NCBI GenBank assembly: GCA_963824415.1
Contig: CAWGPM010000008.1
Span: 124,001-188,000, forward strand
Length of the DNA: 64,000 nucleotides
Source of the DNA: JABDQA01 sp963824415
GTDB lineage: Bacteria > Desulfobacterota > Desulfobulbia > Desulfobulbales > Desulfocapsaceae
Reading direction: 5' to 3'
Made by a program: the position numbers and the translations under genes. The stretch's first letter is position 1. Every line of letters begins with the position of its first letter. The notes under the pieces are model-generated. The model saw only the letters and a program-made list of their open reading frames with translations. It was not told where the DNA came from and did not search any database. Positions 36,111-45,295 of this stretch are shown piece by piece.

Positions 36111-37574
36111 ATGTTACCAGAAAATATTGAAATGGCACTAACTTTTGACGACCTGCTGTTGTTGCCGTCCGCTTCAAAGGTGCTGCCGAGCGAGGTGTCG
36201 CTGAAGACCAGGCTCACCCGGGAAATCAGCCTGAACACGCCGTTGATCAGCGCCGCCATGGACACGGTGACCGAATCTGCGGCGGCGATCACCATGGCCC
36301 GCGAAGGGGGGCTCGGCGTTGTCCACAAGAACATGACCATAGACCAGCAGGTTCTTGAAGTCGAGCGGGTAAAAAAATCGGAATCAGGCATGATCATCGA
36401 TCCGATTACCGTTACCCGGGATCAATCGGTGGCGGAGGTGCAGGAGATCATGGCCCACTACAAGATCTCCGGTCTGCCGGTGCTGCATGAAGGCAAGCTG
36501 GTGGGCATTGTGACCAACCGGGATCTGCGTTTCGTCTCGGACAGCGACCTCAGGGTCTCGGATGTAATGACCAGCAAAAACCTGGTGACCGCCAAAGTGG
36601 GAATCGATCTCGAACATTCCAAGGCCCTGCTGCACGAACATCGTATCGAAAAGCTGCTGGTCGTTGACGACAATGGCAATCTGAAGGGGCTGATCACGAT
36701 CAAGGACCTGGAAAAAATTAAAAAATACCCGCATTCCGCCAAGGACGAATTTGGCCGCTTACTGGTTGGTGCGGCAATTGGCGTCGGTCCCGAGCTCGAG
36801 GAGCATACCCAAAGATTGATCAAGGCAGGGGTCGATGTGGTGGTGCTCGATTCGGCCCACGGCCACTCCGAGGGCGTGATCAGGTCGATTGAAAAGATTC
36901 GGGGATCGTTTCCCAATCTGCAGATCATAGCCGGTAATATCGCCACCGCGGAAGCGGCTGAAGATCTGATCAAGGCAGGAGTCAATGCGATAAAAGTCGG
37001 GGTTGGTCCGGGTTCGATCTGCACCACTAGAATCGTTGCCGGCGTCGGGGTACCGCAGGTTACCGCACTGCGGGCCTGCGTGTCGGTGGCCGCTAAGCAC
37101 GATATTCCGGTCATCGCCGACGGCGGCATCAAGCAGTCCGGGGATCTGGCCAAGGCCATCGGGGTGGGTGCCTCATCGATCATGATCGGCAGTCTGTTTG
37201 CCGGAACCGATGAAACGCCCGGGGAAACCTTTCTCTATCAGGGCAGGACCTACAAAGGGTATCGCGGCATGGGCTCGCTCGGGGCAATGTCCCAGGGGTC
37301 TTCGGACAGATATTTTCAATCGCAGACCAGTGCCACCTCGAAACTGGTCCCCGAAGGTATCGAAGGCAAAGTTCCCTACCGAGGCCCGCTGGCCAATGTG
37401 ATCTACCAGCTCCTCGGCGGCCTGCGCTCGGGTATGGGCTATGTCGGTGCGGGTACCATTGCCGAGCTGCAGGAAAAAGCGAAATTCGTACGTATCTCCT
37501 CGGCCGGCCTGCGGGAATCGCATGTGCATGACGTGATCATCACCAAGGAAGCGCCCAACTACCGGATGGCCTAA
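36111..37574 (+). CDS. guaB: Inosine-5'-monophosphate dehydrogenase
   Basis: Oxidises IMP to XMP with NAD+, the committed step to GMP. The N-terminal ALTFDDLLLLPSASKVLPSEV leads into the TIM barrel. Residues about 90-205 are paired CBS domains (VAEVQEIMAHYKISGLPVL and HRIEKLLVVDDNGNLKGLI). The catalytic loop is GVGPGSICTTRIVAGVGVP with Cys304. The flap region KGYRGMGSLGAM follows, and the arginine flap is later. Length is 487 aa. The ATG at 36111 has AAAGGAG upstream; the longer frame from 36090 begins at a TTG in front of that site. guaA follows 43 nt later as one operon. Confidence 0.97.
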   Translation: MLPENIEMALTFDDLLLLPSASKVLPSEVSLKTRLTREISLNTPLISAAMDTVTESAAAITMAREGGLGVVHKNMTIDQQVLEVERVKKSESGMIIDPITVTRDQSVAEVQEIMAHYKISGLPVLHEGKLVGIVTNRDLRFVSDSDLRVSDVMTSKNLVTAKVGIDLEHSKALLHEHRIEKLLVVDDNGNLKGLITIKDLEKIKKYPHSAKDEFGRLLVGAAIGVGPELEEHTQRLIKAGVDVVVLDSAHGHSEGVIRSIEKIRGSFPNLQIIAGNIATAEAAEDLIKAGVNAIKVGVGPGSICTTRIVAGVGVPQVTALRACVSVAAKHDIPVIADGGIKQSGDLAKAIGVGASSIMIGSLFAGTDETPGETFLYQGRTYKGYRGMGSLGAMSQGSSDRYFQSQTSATSKLVPEGIEGKVPYRGPLANVIYQLLGGLRSGMGYVGAGTIAELQEKAKFVRISSAGLRESHVHDVIITKEAPNYRMA

Positions 37575-37617
37575 AGAACCAGTTTTTGTATACCATTTAC
37601 CCCAGGAAGCCAAAGCC

Positions 37618-39165
37618 ATGAACCCAGGCCAGATGATTCTCATTCTCGATTTCGGCTCCCAGACGACTCAACTCATTGCCCGGCGCATCAGAGAGCAGAA
37701 GGTCTATTGCGAAATCCACCCCTATTCGACCCCGATTGCAGCCATCAAAGCGATGCAACCGGCCGGTGTCGTGTTGTCGGGCGGCCCCTGTTCGGTATAC
37801 GACGCCGACGCGCCGCACTCCGATCCGGAGATTTTTGAACTGTCGATCCCGGTCTTGGGAATCTGTTACGGCGCCCAGTTGATGATCCTGCAGCGCGGCG
37901 GTCAGGTCGAACGGGCGGAAAAGCACGAATTCGGCAAGGCAGAGCTGCAGATTCTCAATACCGAAGGGTTGTTTGCAGGGCTCGAAACGGGCGCAGTGCA
38001 TCATCAGGTATGGATGAGCCATGGCGACCGGGTGGAAGTGGTGCCCGACGGCTTTGAAGCCACCGCAACCTCCGCCCACTCACCGTTTGCCGCATTGCGG
38101 CACCGGCATGAGCCGCTGGTGGCGGTACAGTTCCATCCCGAGGTGGCCCATACCCTGATCGGTACCGACGTGCTGCGTAACTTCATCTTCGGGTTCTGCG
38201 GCTGCCGGCCGGATTGGACCATGCATTCGTTTATCGAAACATCGGTGGCGGCGATCCGCCGGAAGGTGGGCTCGGCCCAGGTGATCTGCGCGCTGTCCGG
38301 GGGAGTCGACTCATCGGTGACGGCTGCTATCGTACACCGGGCAATCGGCGACCAGCTCACTTGCATCTATGTGAACAACGGGCTGATGCGCAGCGGTGAA
38401 TCAGAGGCCATTCTGCGGTTTTTCAGGGAGAAGAGCAAGCTCAATGTAATCGATGTCGAGGCAACCGATTTTTTTCTGGCCGAACTTGACGGGGTGGCCG
38501 ATCCGGAACTCAAACGCAAGAAAATCGGCCTCGGGTTTATCAAGATTTTCGAGGAAGAGGCCGCCAAAATCGGCGACGTCAGCTTTCTGGCTCAGGGAAC
38601 GCTCTATCCCGATGTGATCGAATCGGTTTCCTTTCGGGGAGAGGCGCCGATCAAGTCGCATCACAATGTCGGTGGGTTGCCCGAGGTGATGAAGCTCGAT
38701 CTGATCGAGCCGCTGCGGGAACTCTTCAAAGATGAGGTTCGAGAACTCGGCCTCGAACTGGGGTTGCCGGCTGAAGCCATTCATCGTCAGCCGTTTCCGG
38801 GACCCGGACTCGGCATCAGGATCATGGGCGAGATCACCAGGGAGCGGCTCGAGGTGCTGCGCAAGGCGGATGTGATCGTGCTCGACGAGATGAAAAAGCA
38901 TGGCTGGTACCGCAAGGTCTGGCAGTCTTTTGCGGTGTTGCTGCCCATTCAGACCGTCGGGGTCATGGGGGACGGCCGAACCTACGAGCATGTGATCGCC
39001 ATCCGCTGCGTCGATTCCCGCGATGCGATGACCGCAGACTGGTCGAGAGTACCCTATGATATCCTCGGGACGATTTCCACCCGGATTATCAACGAGGTGC
39101 GGGGCGTCAACAGGGTGGTTTATGACATTTCATCCAAACCGCCGGCAACGATCGAGTGGGAATAA
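37618..39165 (+). CDS. guaA: GMP synthase (glutamine-hydrolysing)
   Basis: Aminates XMP to GMP using glutamine and ATP. Residues 1-195 are the class I glutamine amidotransferase: SGGPCSVYD, GICYGAQLM with nucleophile Cys83, and QFHPEV with the triad His/Glu. The ATP-pyrophosphatase domain has the PP-loop ALSGGVDSSV. The C-terminal dimerisation domain ends with the conserved PPATIEWE. Length 515 aa matches the family. It lies in an operon with guaB. The next gene starts 28 nt downstream. Confidence 0.98.
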   Translation: MNPGQMILILDFGSQTTQLIARRIREQKVYCEIHPYSTPIAAIKAMQPAGVVLSGGPCSVYDADAPHSDPEIFELSIPVLGICYGAQLMILQRGGQVERAEKHEFGKAELQILNTEGLFAGLETGAVHHQVWMSHGDRVEVVPDGFEATATSAHSPFAALRHRHEPLVAVQFHPEVAHTLIGTDVLRNFIFGFCGCRPDWTMHSFIETSVAAIRRKVGSAQVICALSGGVDSSVTAAIVHRAIGDQLTCIYVNNGLMRSGESEAILRFFREKSKLNVIDVEATDFFLAELDGVADPELKRKKIGLGFIKIFEEEAAKIGDVSFLAQGTLYPDVIESVSFRGEAPIKSHHNVGGLPEVMKLDLIEPLRELFKDEVRELGLELGLPAEAIHRQPFPGPGLGIRIMGEITRERLEVLRKADVIVLDEMKKHGWYRKVWQSFAVLLPIQTVGVMGDGRTYEHVIAIRCVDSRDAMTADWSRVPYDILGTISTRIINEVRGVNRVVYDISSKPPATIEWE

Positions 39166-39193
39166 ACCATTTTCTGATGGATCTTGGTGGACC

Positions 39194-39955
39194 ATGCTGA
39201 AAACCGGTATCTACGTGGATGCGGAAAATATCCGCTTATGCGGCGGCTACGGGATGCGCTACGATATTCTGGTGGACCTGGCCAATGCCGGCAACTCCAC
39301 CCTGCTCAGGGCCAATTCCTATCTGGCCGAAGACCGCAGCCGCACCAAAGAGGATGCTGACTATCGTCAGAAGCTCTATCACTATCACGATATCCTGCGA
39401 AACTGCGGTTTCAAGGTAATCAAAAAGTACGTCAAACACTTTGTCGACGAGGAAGGCATCCTGACTACCAAGGCCAATGCCGATATGGATCTGGCCATCG
39501 ATGCGCTGCTGCAGGCCCGGAACCTGGACAGGATTATTCTGCTCACTGGCGACGGCGATTTTATCCGCCTGGTCCTGGCCCTGCAGAATATGGGCTGCCG
39601 GGTCGAGGTGATCGGCTTCAACCATGTCAGCAGCGAGCTCAAAGAGGCGGCGGACAGCTATATTTCGGGTTTTCTTATTCCTGGTCTGCTGCCGGCTCAA
39701 TCCGAGGGGGCCAACCGGCAGCGCGGGACTGCGGTGAACTACAAGCAGGATCGGGGCTTTGGCTTTATGCGCTACTATACGCTGCGAGAAGACGGTCTGC
39801 ATCCTGAGACGGTATTTTTTCACTGCTCGAAGGCTCAGGTCGCCCAGGATTCGCTGTTTCTGGACTCGAGCCAGATTTTTGAGTTTGACATTGTCCAGAA
39901 CCCTGAAAATAATAACCGAACCGAAGCGGTGGAAATCAAAATGCTGGAGACCTGA
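39194..39955 (+). CDS. NYN-domain protein with C-terminal cold-shock-like domain
   Basis: Residues 1-170 match the NYN (PIN-like) nuclease fold: GIYVDAENIR supplies the first acidic residue, ANADMDLAIDALLQ a second, and ILLTGDGDF the third-strand acidic pair. These residues chelate the metal in PIN-like RNases. Residues about 175-253 contain RGTAVNYKQDRGFGFMRYYT and VFFHCSKAQ, the two RNP-like motifs of a cold-shock domain. The protein may be an RNase with its own RNA-binding domain. The ATG at 39194 is chosen because it directly precedes the NYN strand; a longer frame reads back into guaA. Probably co-transcribed with guaBA. Confidence 0.82.
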   Translation: MLKTGIYVDAENIRLCGGYGMRYDILVDLANAGNSTLLRANSYLAEDRSRTKEDADYRQKLYHYHDILRNCGFKVIKKYVKHFVDEEGILTTKANADMDLAIDALLQARNLDRIILLTGDGDFIRLVLALQNMGCRVEVIGFNHVSSELKEAADSYISGFLIPGLLPAQSEGANRQRGTAVNYKQDRGFGFMRYYTLREDGLHPETVFFHCSKAQVAQDSLFLDSSQIFEFDIVQNPENNNRTEAVEIKMLET

Positions 39956-40005
39956 GTTCGGGAAGAAACCTGTTCAGCGACCAAAGCATAGATAAGGAGA
40001 GAGAA

Positions 40006-40842
40006 ATGCAAGAGATTGTATCGTTTATATCACCGGAAGTGATCATCAGTTGGGGGACGAAACTGGTCGCCGCAGCGCTGATTCTTCTGATCGGAAACTG
40101 GCTGGCTAAATGGGCCGGAGCTATATTTGTCAAGGTCATGGGGCGCCATAATGTGGATATCACCCTGATTAAATTTCTGCGCAACATCATCTACTATGCG
40201 CTGCTGGCCGCCGTGGTTATTGCCGCTGCGGGGCAACTCGGCATCAACACATCCAGCTTTCTGGCGGTGGTTGGCGCCGCCGGTCTGGCGATCGGTCTGG
40301 CCTTGAAAGACTCGCTGGCCAACTTTTCCTCAGGTGTAATGCTGATTCTGTTCAGGCCATTCAAGGTCGGTGATGCGGTTACCGTTGCAGGTGAAACCGG
40401 CGCAGTTGAAGAGATCACCATTTTCAACACGGTGATGAACACCCCAGACAATCAGAGAAAAATAATTCCCAACGGGCTCATCACCAGCGGCCCGATCACC
40501 AATATCACCGCCAATGATACGCGGCGTGTCGATATGGTATTTGGTATCGGCTATGACGACGATATCAAGCAGGCCCAGGATATACTGCAGTCGATTGTCA
40601 GCCAGGCTCCCGGGGTTCTCAGTGAGCCGGCGCCCAGCATTGCGGTATCGGAGCTGGCCGACTCGTCGGTCAATTTCGTGGTTCGCCCCTGGGTAAAAAC
40701 GGCCGACTACTGGGATGTGAAGTTTTACTTGACCGAAAAAATCAAGCTGGCCTTCGACGAGGCTGGGATCTCGATTCCTTATCCGCAACAGGATGTGCAC
40801 ATGTATCAGGTCGCCGCTTCTGAGCAGGAGCAGCAGGGCTGA
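40006..40842 (+). CDS. Small-conductance mechanosensitive channel (MscS family)
   Basis: Inner-membrane tension valve that releases solutes on osmotic downshock. Three N-terminal helices are visible, the third being the pore helix AAGLAIGLALKDSLANFSSG, with the alternating Ala/Gly pattern of MscS TM3. The cytoplasmic vestibule follows (VGDAVTVAGETGAVEEITIFNTVM, PNGLITSGPITNITA). Length 278 aa matches E. coli MscS. An AAGGAGAGAG ribosome-binding site precedes the ATG. It lies 50 nt after the NYN gene on the same strand. Confidence 0.94.
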   Translation: MQEIVSFISPEVIISWGTKLVAAALILLIGNWLAKWAGAIFVKVMGRHNVDITLIKFLRNIIYYALLAAVVIAAAGQLGINTSSFLAVVGAAGLAIGLALKDSLANFSSGVMLILFRPFKVGDAVTVAGETGAVEEITIFNTVMNTPDNQRKIIPNGLITSGPITNITANDTRRVDMVFGIGYDDDIKQAQDILQSIVSQAPGVLSEPAPSIAVSELADSSVNFVVRPWVKTADYWDVKFYLTEKIKLAFDEAGISIPYPQQDVHMYQVAASEQEQQG

Positions 40843-40893
40843 GCGGCGGGATCGGTTTATCGCGGTGGTTGATTCATTCAGGGAATCGATCTG

Positions 40894-42009
40894 TTGCTGA
40901 GCGGTAGCCAAACTGCAGCGGGCAGCAGGCAACGCATTGTTGGGCTGCTGCCCCGATTTGCCTGTAAACTGGGGGAAATCAGATCAGTCCGGCCCCTGGG
41001 CGAGGGCAATATCAATGATACCTATCTGGTGATTCCGGCGCTCCAGCCGCCGGTCGTTTTACAGCGCCTCAATCCTGCCGTTTTTCCCGACCCGGTGATC
41101 GTGGCCGAAAATGTCGCTGCGGTCAGTGCACACCTCAACTATGGTTTATCCCGCAACCTGCCCTGGTCCGAAGGCTTCACCTTTTTCTCCACCATCTCCT
41201 CGCTGGACGGCGCCAACCATGTGCTCGATGATAACGGCGACGTCTGGCGATTGCTCACCTATATCGAGGATTGCATTGATTTTGCCCAGCTCAGTGATCC
41301 ACATAAATATTATGAGGCAGGCCGGCTGCTGGGCGGTTTTCACCGGTTGCTAGACGATTTCGACCATCACAGACTCGATGTGGCGCTGCCGGGGTTTCAT
41401 GATCTGAGCAGTTACCGCGAACGTTACCTGGAGGTTTTGTCGGCTCATCGGCGCGGCACCAGTGTTGAGCTGAGCTATTGTATCACTCAGGCGGAAACCC
41501 GCCTTGAAAGCAGGACCCTGGCCCAGCGCAACGAGGGACAAGGCGCCGCACTGCGGGTAATCCATGGCGATCCCAAAGCCGACAACTTCCTGTTCAGGCA
41601 CGATTGCTGTGCCGCCTTGTCGCTGATCGATCTCGATACGGTGGCCTCCGGCCTGCTGGCCTATGATCTGGGCGACAGCCTGAGGTCGCTGGGTAATCCG
41701 GCTGGCGAGAAACCTCCGTCAGTCGACCGCGTCCATCTCGATATCGAGATCTGCCGGTGCTTTCTGGCGGGCTATCGGGCTGCGGGAGTCAGTTTGAGCG
41801 AAGCTGAAACGGAACAGATCTATCATGGGGTCCGGCTGCTCACCTTCGAGCTGGCGCTGCGTTTCTTAACCGATTACCTGGACAACGACCGCTATTTCAA
41901 GGTTCAGGACCCGCAGGAGAATCTGCGCCGGGCGGTGGTGCAGTTCAGATTGCTCGAGAGCATCGAGCAGCAGCGGGCAGCCATCGAGTCGATTGCCTTC
42001 GGCACTTGA
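40894..42009 (+). CDS. Aminoglycoside-phosphotransferase-fold kinase
   Basis: A protein-kinase-like small-molecule kinase of the APH family. Segments: RPLGEGNINDTYLVI (nucleotide loop) and VVLQRLNPAVFPDP in the N-lobe, then catalytic VIHGDPKADNFLFRHD and the metal-binding Asp in LSLIDLDTVASGLLAYDLGDSLRS. The layout resembles N-acetylhexosamine 1-kinase-type enzymes that act on sugars, but substrate cannot be fixed. Resistance is not implied. It begins at a TTG at 40894, with AGGGA about nine nt upstream; no in-frame ATG precedes the kinase domain. It lies 51 nt after mscS and converges with the PilZ gene. Confidence 0.85.
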   Translation: MLSGSQTAAGSRQRIVGLLPRFACKLGEIRSVRPLGEGNINDTYLVIPALQPPVVLQRLNPAVFPDPVIVAENVAAVSAHLNYGLSRNLPWSEGFTFFSTISSLDGANHVLDDNGDVWRLLTYIEDCIDFAQLSDPHKYYEAGRLLGGFHRLLDDFDHHRLDVALPGFHDLSSYRERYLEVLSAHRRGTSVELSYCITQAETRLESRTLAQRNEGQGAALRVIHGDPKADNFLFRHDCCAALSLIDLDTVASGLLAYDLGDSLRSLGNPAGEKPPSVDRVHLDIEICRCFLAGYRAAGVSLSEAETEQIYHGVRLLTFELALRFLTDYLDNDRYFKVQDPQENLRRAVVQFRLLESIEQQRAAIESIAFGT

Positions 42010-42025
42010 GACCCGTTCAGGGTAA

Positions 42026-43390
42026 TTACGGGAGTTTAATGGTCTGCAGATAGCGGTTGATGGAGCGCTCCAGCAGCGGATAGGGCTGCGAGAATTCCAC
42101 CCCGAGTTGGACGGTCTGCTGGTCTTTCCTGACGTTTTTGACGATGCCCTCGAGCTGCAGGTGCTGAGCCTGATCCGGCAGCGAACAGCTCAGCAAAACC
42201 GGCTGGTTCAGGTCGACGGCGGGCAGCTGCTCGTTTTCTCTTCCAGCAACGCTCAGCAGGGCACCGGAGCCGCTGATATCCTTGAAGGTCGCTCGAAACT
42301 CGACACCGTCTTCGGTGCTGAGCATGCAGGGAAACCTGGCGGCCGCCCGCATGGCTTGTCTGATGTCATGAAAGTGCACGACCGAGGGGTATTGCAGGAA
42401 AAGCAGATGATGCGGTTCGTCGATTACCTGACTTATGGTTGTTCTGAACAGGTAGAGCTGTTCCATATGGGTGAATTTGACGATCAGCTGTTCCCCGGGC
42501 TCGACCGGGGCTCCGGTCATGATAAAATGGGACGGAGTGGTAATAATCAGGCTTTGATCTGGAATCATGCCGACCATGGAGGCTTCCAGCGGCACATCGA
42601 TGGCGTCGAAATCGACCGTCAGGCTCTGTCCGATATTCAGGGCCAGCCGTAATCCGGTGGTGGGTGCCTGGTGCAGCCGCGGCTGCGGTTTCGTCAGTAC
42701 AGGGGGGCTCACCTGCAAACTGCTGTCCCGCTCGTCTTTGCGGCGGAAACCTTCCATGATCAGGGAGATCAGAGGTGTTGAAATATCTTGCTTGCGCAGT
42801 CCGTTGAAATACCTGATGTTGATGACCACATCGTCCCAGCAGATCAATTCATAAAAGGCCTCTTCACCTCTTAGCTCGCCCAGCTCAGCGTTTATCGGGA
42901 TACCGTCTTCCAGATAGATATAGCCGATGCTGCTGTCACGGTAGATCTGCAACGTACAGCTCTGGGCATCATTTTCATACATCTGCAGCAGCGAGTGCAG
43001 CGGTACACCCTGGACAGTCCCGAGATGGGCGGCTTCGGCCATGTCGAGTATCTCTTCGAGCAGCGCACTGTCATGGATCGGCTTTCTGAAGCAGGCGCTG
43101 GCCCCGGCGGACAGGGCCTGCTGCTGTTCGTTATCTGCTGCATTCGACACTGCGATCAGTGGAATATAGGGGTACAACCGAGCGAGATCATTGATAACCT
43201 GGCAGTTTTGAGTATCTGCAAAAAAGGTGGAACAAAGGATCAGGTCTACCTGATTCTGCTGCAGAATCCACAGGCTTTGCTCATACTGTCTGGCCGAGAG
43301 GACGATGATATCGTCTGCCCCGCGCCGGCAGAAATCCATCAGCGATTCGAGCTCAGAGACAATCGGTTCGACGATCAGGATGGTTTTCAT
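42026..43390 (-). CDS. Pseudo-receiver / DUF4388 / PilZ protein
   Basis: A 454-aa cytoplasmic regulator. Residues 1-120 have the receiver fold (MKTILIVEPIVSELESL, VDLILCSTFF, PLIAVSNAA, FRKPIH), but the phosphorylatable Asp is replaced by Ser54 and one acidic-pocket residue is missing; Lys103 remains. Residues about 130-230 resemble a DUF4388 domain (LHSLLQMYENDAQSCTLQIY, IYLEDGIPINAELGELRGEEAFYELI). Residues about 245-345 look like a YcgR-N-type domain, and about 345-454 a PilZ domain with RAAARFPCML in place of the usual RxxxR c-di-GMP motif. It may read c-di-GMP for motility, together with the pilus ATPase and HD-GYP protein elsewhere in the window. Confidence 0.85.
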   Translation of the reverse strand: MKTILIVEPIVSELESLMDFCRRGADDIIVLSARQYEQSLWILQQNQVDLILCSTFFADTQNCQVINDLARLYPYIPLIAVSNAADNEQQQALSAGASACFRKPIHDSALLEEILDMAEAAHLGTVQGVPLHSLLQMYENDAQSCTLQIYRDSSIGYIYLEDGIPINAELGELRGEEAFYELICWDDVVINIRYFNGLRKQDISTPLISLIMEGFRRKDERDSSLQVSPPVLTKPQPRLHQAPTTGLRLALNIGQSLTVDFDAIDVPLEASMVGMIPDQSLIITTPSHFIMTGAPVEPGEQLIVKFTHMEQLYLFRTTISQVIDEPHHLLFLQYPSVVHFHDIRQAMRAAARFPCMLSTEDGVEFRATFKDISGSGALLSVAGRENEQLPAVDLNQPVLLSCSLPDQAQHLQLEGIVKNVRKDQQTVQLGVEFSQPYPLLERSINRYLQTIKLP

Positions 43391-43590
43391 ATGTGTCGGA
43401 CTCCGTCGGCGATCTGCTGCTCGCCTACTCAGATCAATTTGAAATAATAGTAAAAAACCCCTTCACCCATCGTCATCAGTATGCATGAAAACAATTCGGA
43501 AATCAAAAGATAATGACAAAACCTGAAGAAAGTCTATTGTGTAGCGCAACCGTCATTGACTGACTGATTAATCTCGATACGTAATTGCCC

Positions 43591-44709
43591 ATGACCCGAA
43601 AATCACCATTTCGTTTGCATCGCAGATCAGCCAGGTGCCGCGCTCGCCGCGGCGAAGTAGCCACTGCCCATGGCATCGTGCAGACGCCGGTGTTCATGCC
43701 GGTCGGCACCCAGGCCAGCGTCAAGGCTGTTACGGTTGAGAATTTGAAGGAAATCGGTGCCCAGATCATTTTAGGCAACACCTACCACCTGTTTATCAGG
43801 CCCGGTCACCAGTTGATCGAGCGCTTCGGCGGACTGCACCGTTTCATGAACTGGGACCGGGCGATTCTGACCGACAGCGGGGGATTCCAGATTTTTTCAC
43901 TGCACGAACTGGCCACCATCTCCGAGGAGGGGGCGAGCTTCAGGTCCCATCTGGACGGCTCCAAGTTGTTTTTAAGCCCGGAGGATGCGATTGAGGTTCA
44001 GCAGTCGCTGGGCTCAGATATCATGATGTGTCTCGACACCTGCATTCCCTTTCCCGCGGACGAGCAGCAGACCATTGCCTCCACCGCGCTCACTTCCCGC
44101 TGGGCAGCGCGCTGCCGGGCGGCACACCGCAACAGGGAGCAGCTTCTGTTTGGCATTACTCAGGGTGGCATGTATCCTGAGCTGCGCCGGCGTTCAGCCG
44201 AGGAGCTGCTCGAAACGGGCTTCGACGGCTATGCGATCGGTGGGCTCAGTGTCGGTGAACCGAAGAACCAGATGCACGATATGACCGAGGCCACGGTGGC
44301 CTGCCTGCCTGAGGATTTTCCGGTCTATCTGATGGGGGTCGGCACCCCCGAAGACCTGGTGGAAGGGGTCTGGCGCGGGATTGATATGTTCGACTGCGTG
44401 ATGCCCACCCGCAATGCACGCAACGGCACGTTGTTTACTTCGACCGGCAAAGTGGTGATCAAAAATTCGCGCTATCGAGAAGATGAGCGGCCCCTGGATG
44501 GGGCCTGTTCCTGTTATACCTGCCGTAACTACTCCCGGGCCTATTTGCGCCATCTTTTTGTCAGCCGGGAAATTCTGGCCTATCATTTAAATACCATCCA
44601 TAATCTGTTTTACTATGTGAACCTGATGGCACAGATTCGCGAGGCCATTGAAAACGACCGCTACCATGAATTCAGAAACGATTTTTATGGCAGGCTCGAG
44701 GGCGAATGA
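43591..44709 (+). CDS. tgt: Queuine tRNA-ribosyltransferase (TGT)
   Basis: Exchanges guanine 34 of GUN-anticodon tRNAs for the queuosine precursor preQ1. Signatures: TPVFMPVGTQASVKAVTVENL, LTDSGGFQIFSL with the general acid/base Asp, and MFDCVMPTRNARNG with the nucleophilic Asp. The zinc site is CSCYTCRNYSRAYLRHLF (three Cys and one His). The 372-aa length is normal. The ATG at 43591 is used; a TTG at 43585 is possible. No strong ribosome-binding site is visible. yajC follows after 87 nt, a common arrangement (tgt-yajC-secDF), though no secD follows here. Confidence 0.96.
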   Translation: MTRKSPFRLHRRSARCRARRGEVATAHGIVQTPVFMPVGTQASVKAVTVENLKEIGAQIILGNTYHLFIRPGHQLIERFGGLHRFMNWDRAILTDSGGFQIFSLHELATISEEGASFRSHLDGSKLFLSPEDAIEVQQSLGSDIMMCLDTCIPFPADEQQTIASTALTSRWAARCRAAHRNREQLLFGITQGGMYPELRRRSAEELLETGFDGYAIGGLSVGEPKNQMHDMTEATVACLPEDFPVYLMGVGTPEDLVEGVWRGIDMFDCVMPTRNARNGTLFTSTGKVVIKNSRYREDERPLDGACSCYTCRNYSRAYLRHLFVSREILAYHLNTIHNLFYYVNLMAQIREAIENDRYHEFRNDFYGRLEGE

Positions 44710-44796
44710 TTAAGGTGGCCCCATAAATTCAGGCAAAGAGCATCCCGAAACCAGGTTTTGGTGTGCGTATCGATTCAATTTTTTGGAGGTAGTTTT

Positions 44797-45159
44797 ATGA
44801 CTTCAGTAGCTTATGCGGCCGCTTCGGCGGGTGGCGGAGCAGCCGGCGGCATTGCTTCTTTTCTGCCGCTTATCCTCATTTTCGTGGTCTTTTATTTTCT
44901 GCTGATCAGACCCCAGCAGAAACAGGCCAAACAGCATCAGGCCTTTTTAGGTGACTTGAAAAAAGGCAACAAGGTGATCACTAAAGGCGGGATTTACGGT
45001 GAAATCACCTCCATTTCAGATGCGGTACTGACCCTTGAGATTGCCGAAAATATTCAGATCAAGGTTGATCGCAACTCGATCGCCGGTCCCCAGGTCAAGG
45101 ACGACCCCAAGGCGGCCAAGGCCGGCAAGGATAAAAAAATCAAATCATCGGGGTCCTGA
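44797..45159 (+). CDS. yajC: Preprotein translocase subunit YajC
   Basis: Small inner-membrane accessory of SecDF/YidC. One N-terminal helix is evident (IASFLPLILIFVVFYFLLIRP), followed by QQKQAKQHQAFLGDLKKGNKVITKGGIYGEI, the conserved cytoplasmic part, and a charged C-terminal tail. Length is 120 aa. The ATG at 44797 follows a strong GGAGG; the longer frame from 44758 runs through that site. A perfect terminator follows. secD and secF, usually next, are absent here. Confidence 0.95.
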   Translation: MTSVAYAAASAGGGAAGGIASFLPLILIFVVFYFLLIRPQQKQAKQHQAFLGDLKKGNKVITKGGIYGEITSISDAVLTLEIAENIQIKVDRNSIAGPQVKDDPKAAKAGKDKKIKSSGS

Positions 45160-45205
45160 GGGATTAAGGGCTGCTAATTTTCTACAGGTGTAGATGAACG
45201 AATCA

Positions 45206-45231
45206 GGGGTGGCTCAGGCCACCCCTTTTTT
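45206..45231 (+). terminator. yajC intrinsic terminator
   Basis: Perfect 8-bp stem, GGGGTGGC at 45206-45213 with its complement at 45218-45225, a TCAG loop and six Ts. Textbook rho-independent terminator for the tgt-yajC unit; it explains why no secD follows on this transcript. Confidence 0.93.
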
Positions 45232-45295
45232 ATTGGTTATTTCACTTATGTGGTCTGCCGTCTTGCGGCATGTGCCCGCATGAGTCGCGGCGGAC

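Noticed and set aside
40894..42009. Antibiotic-resistance aminoglycoside phosphotransferase
   Set aside because: Only the general APH kinase fold is shared; the sequence resembles sugar kinases of that fold and lies among housekeeping genes.
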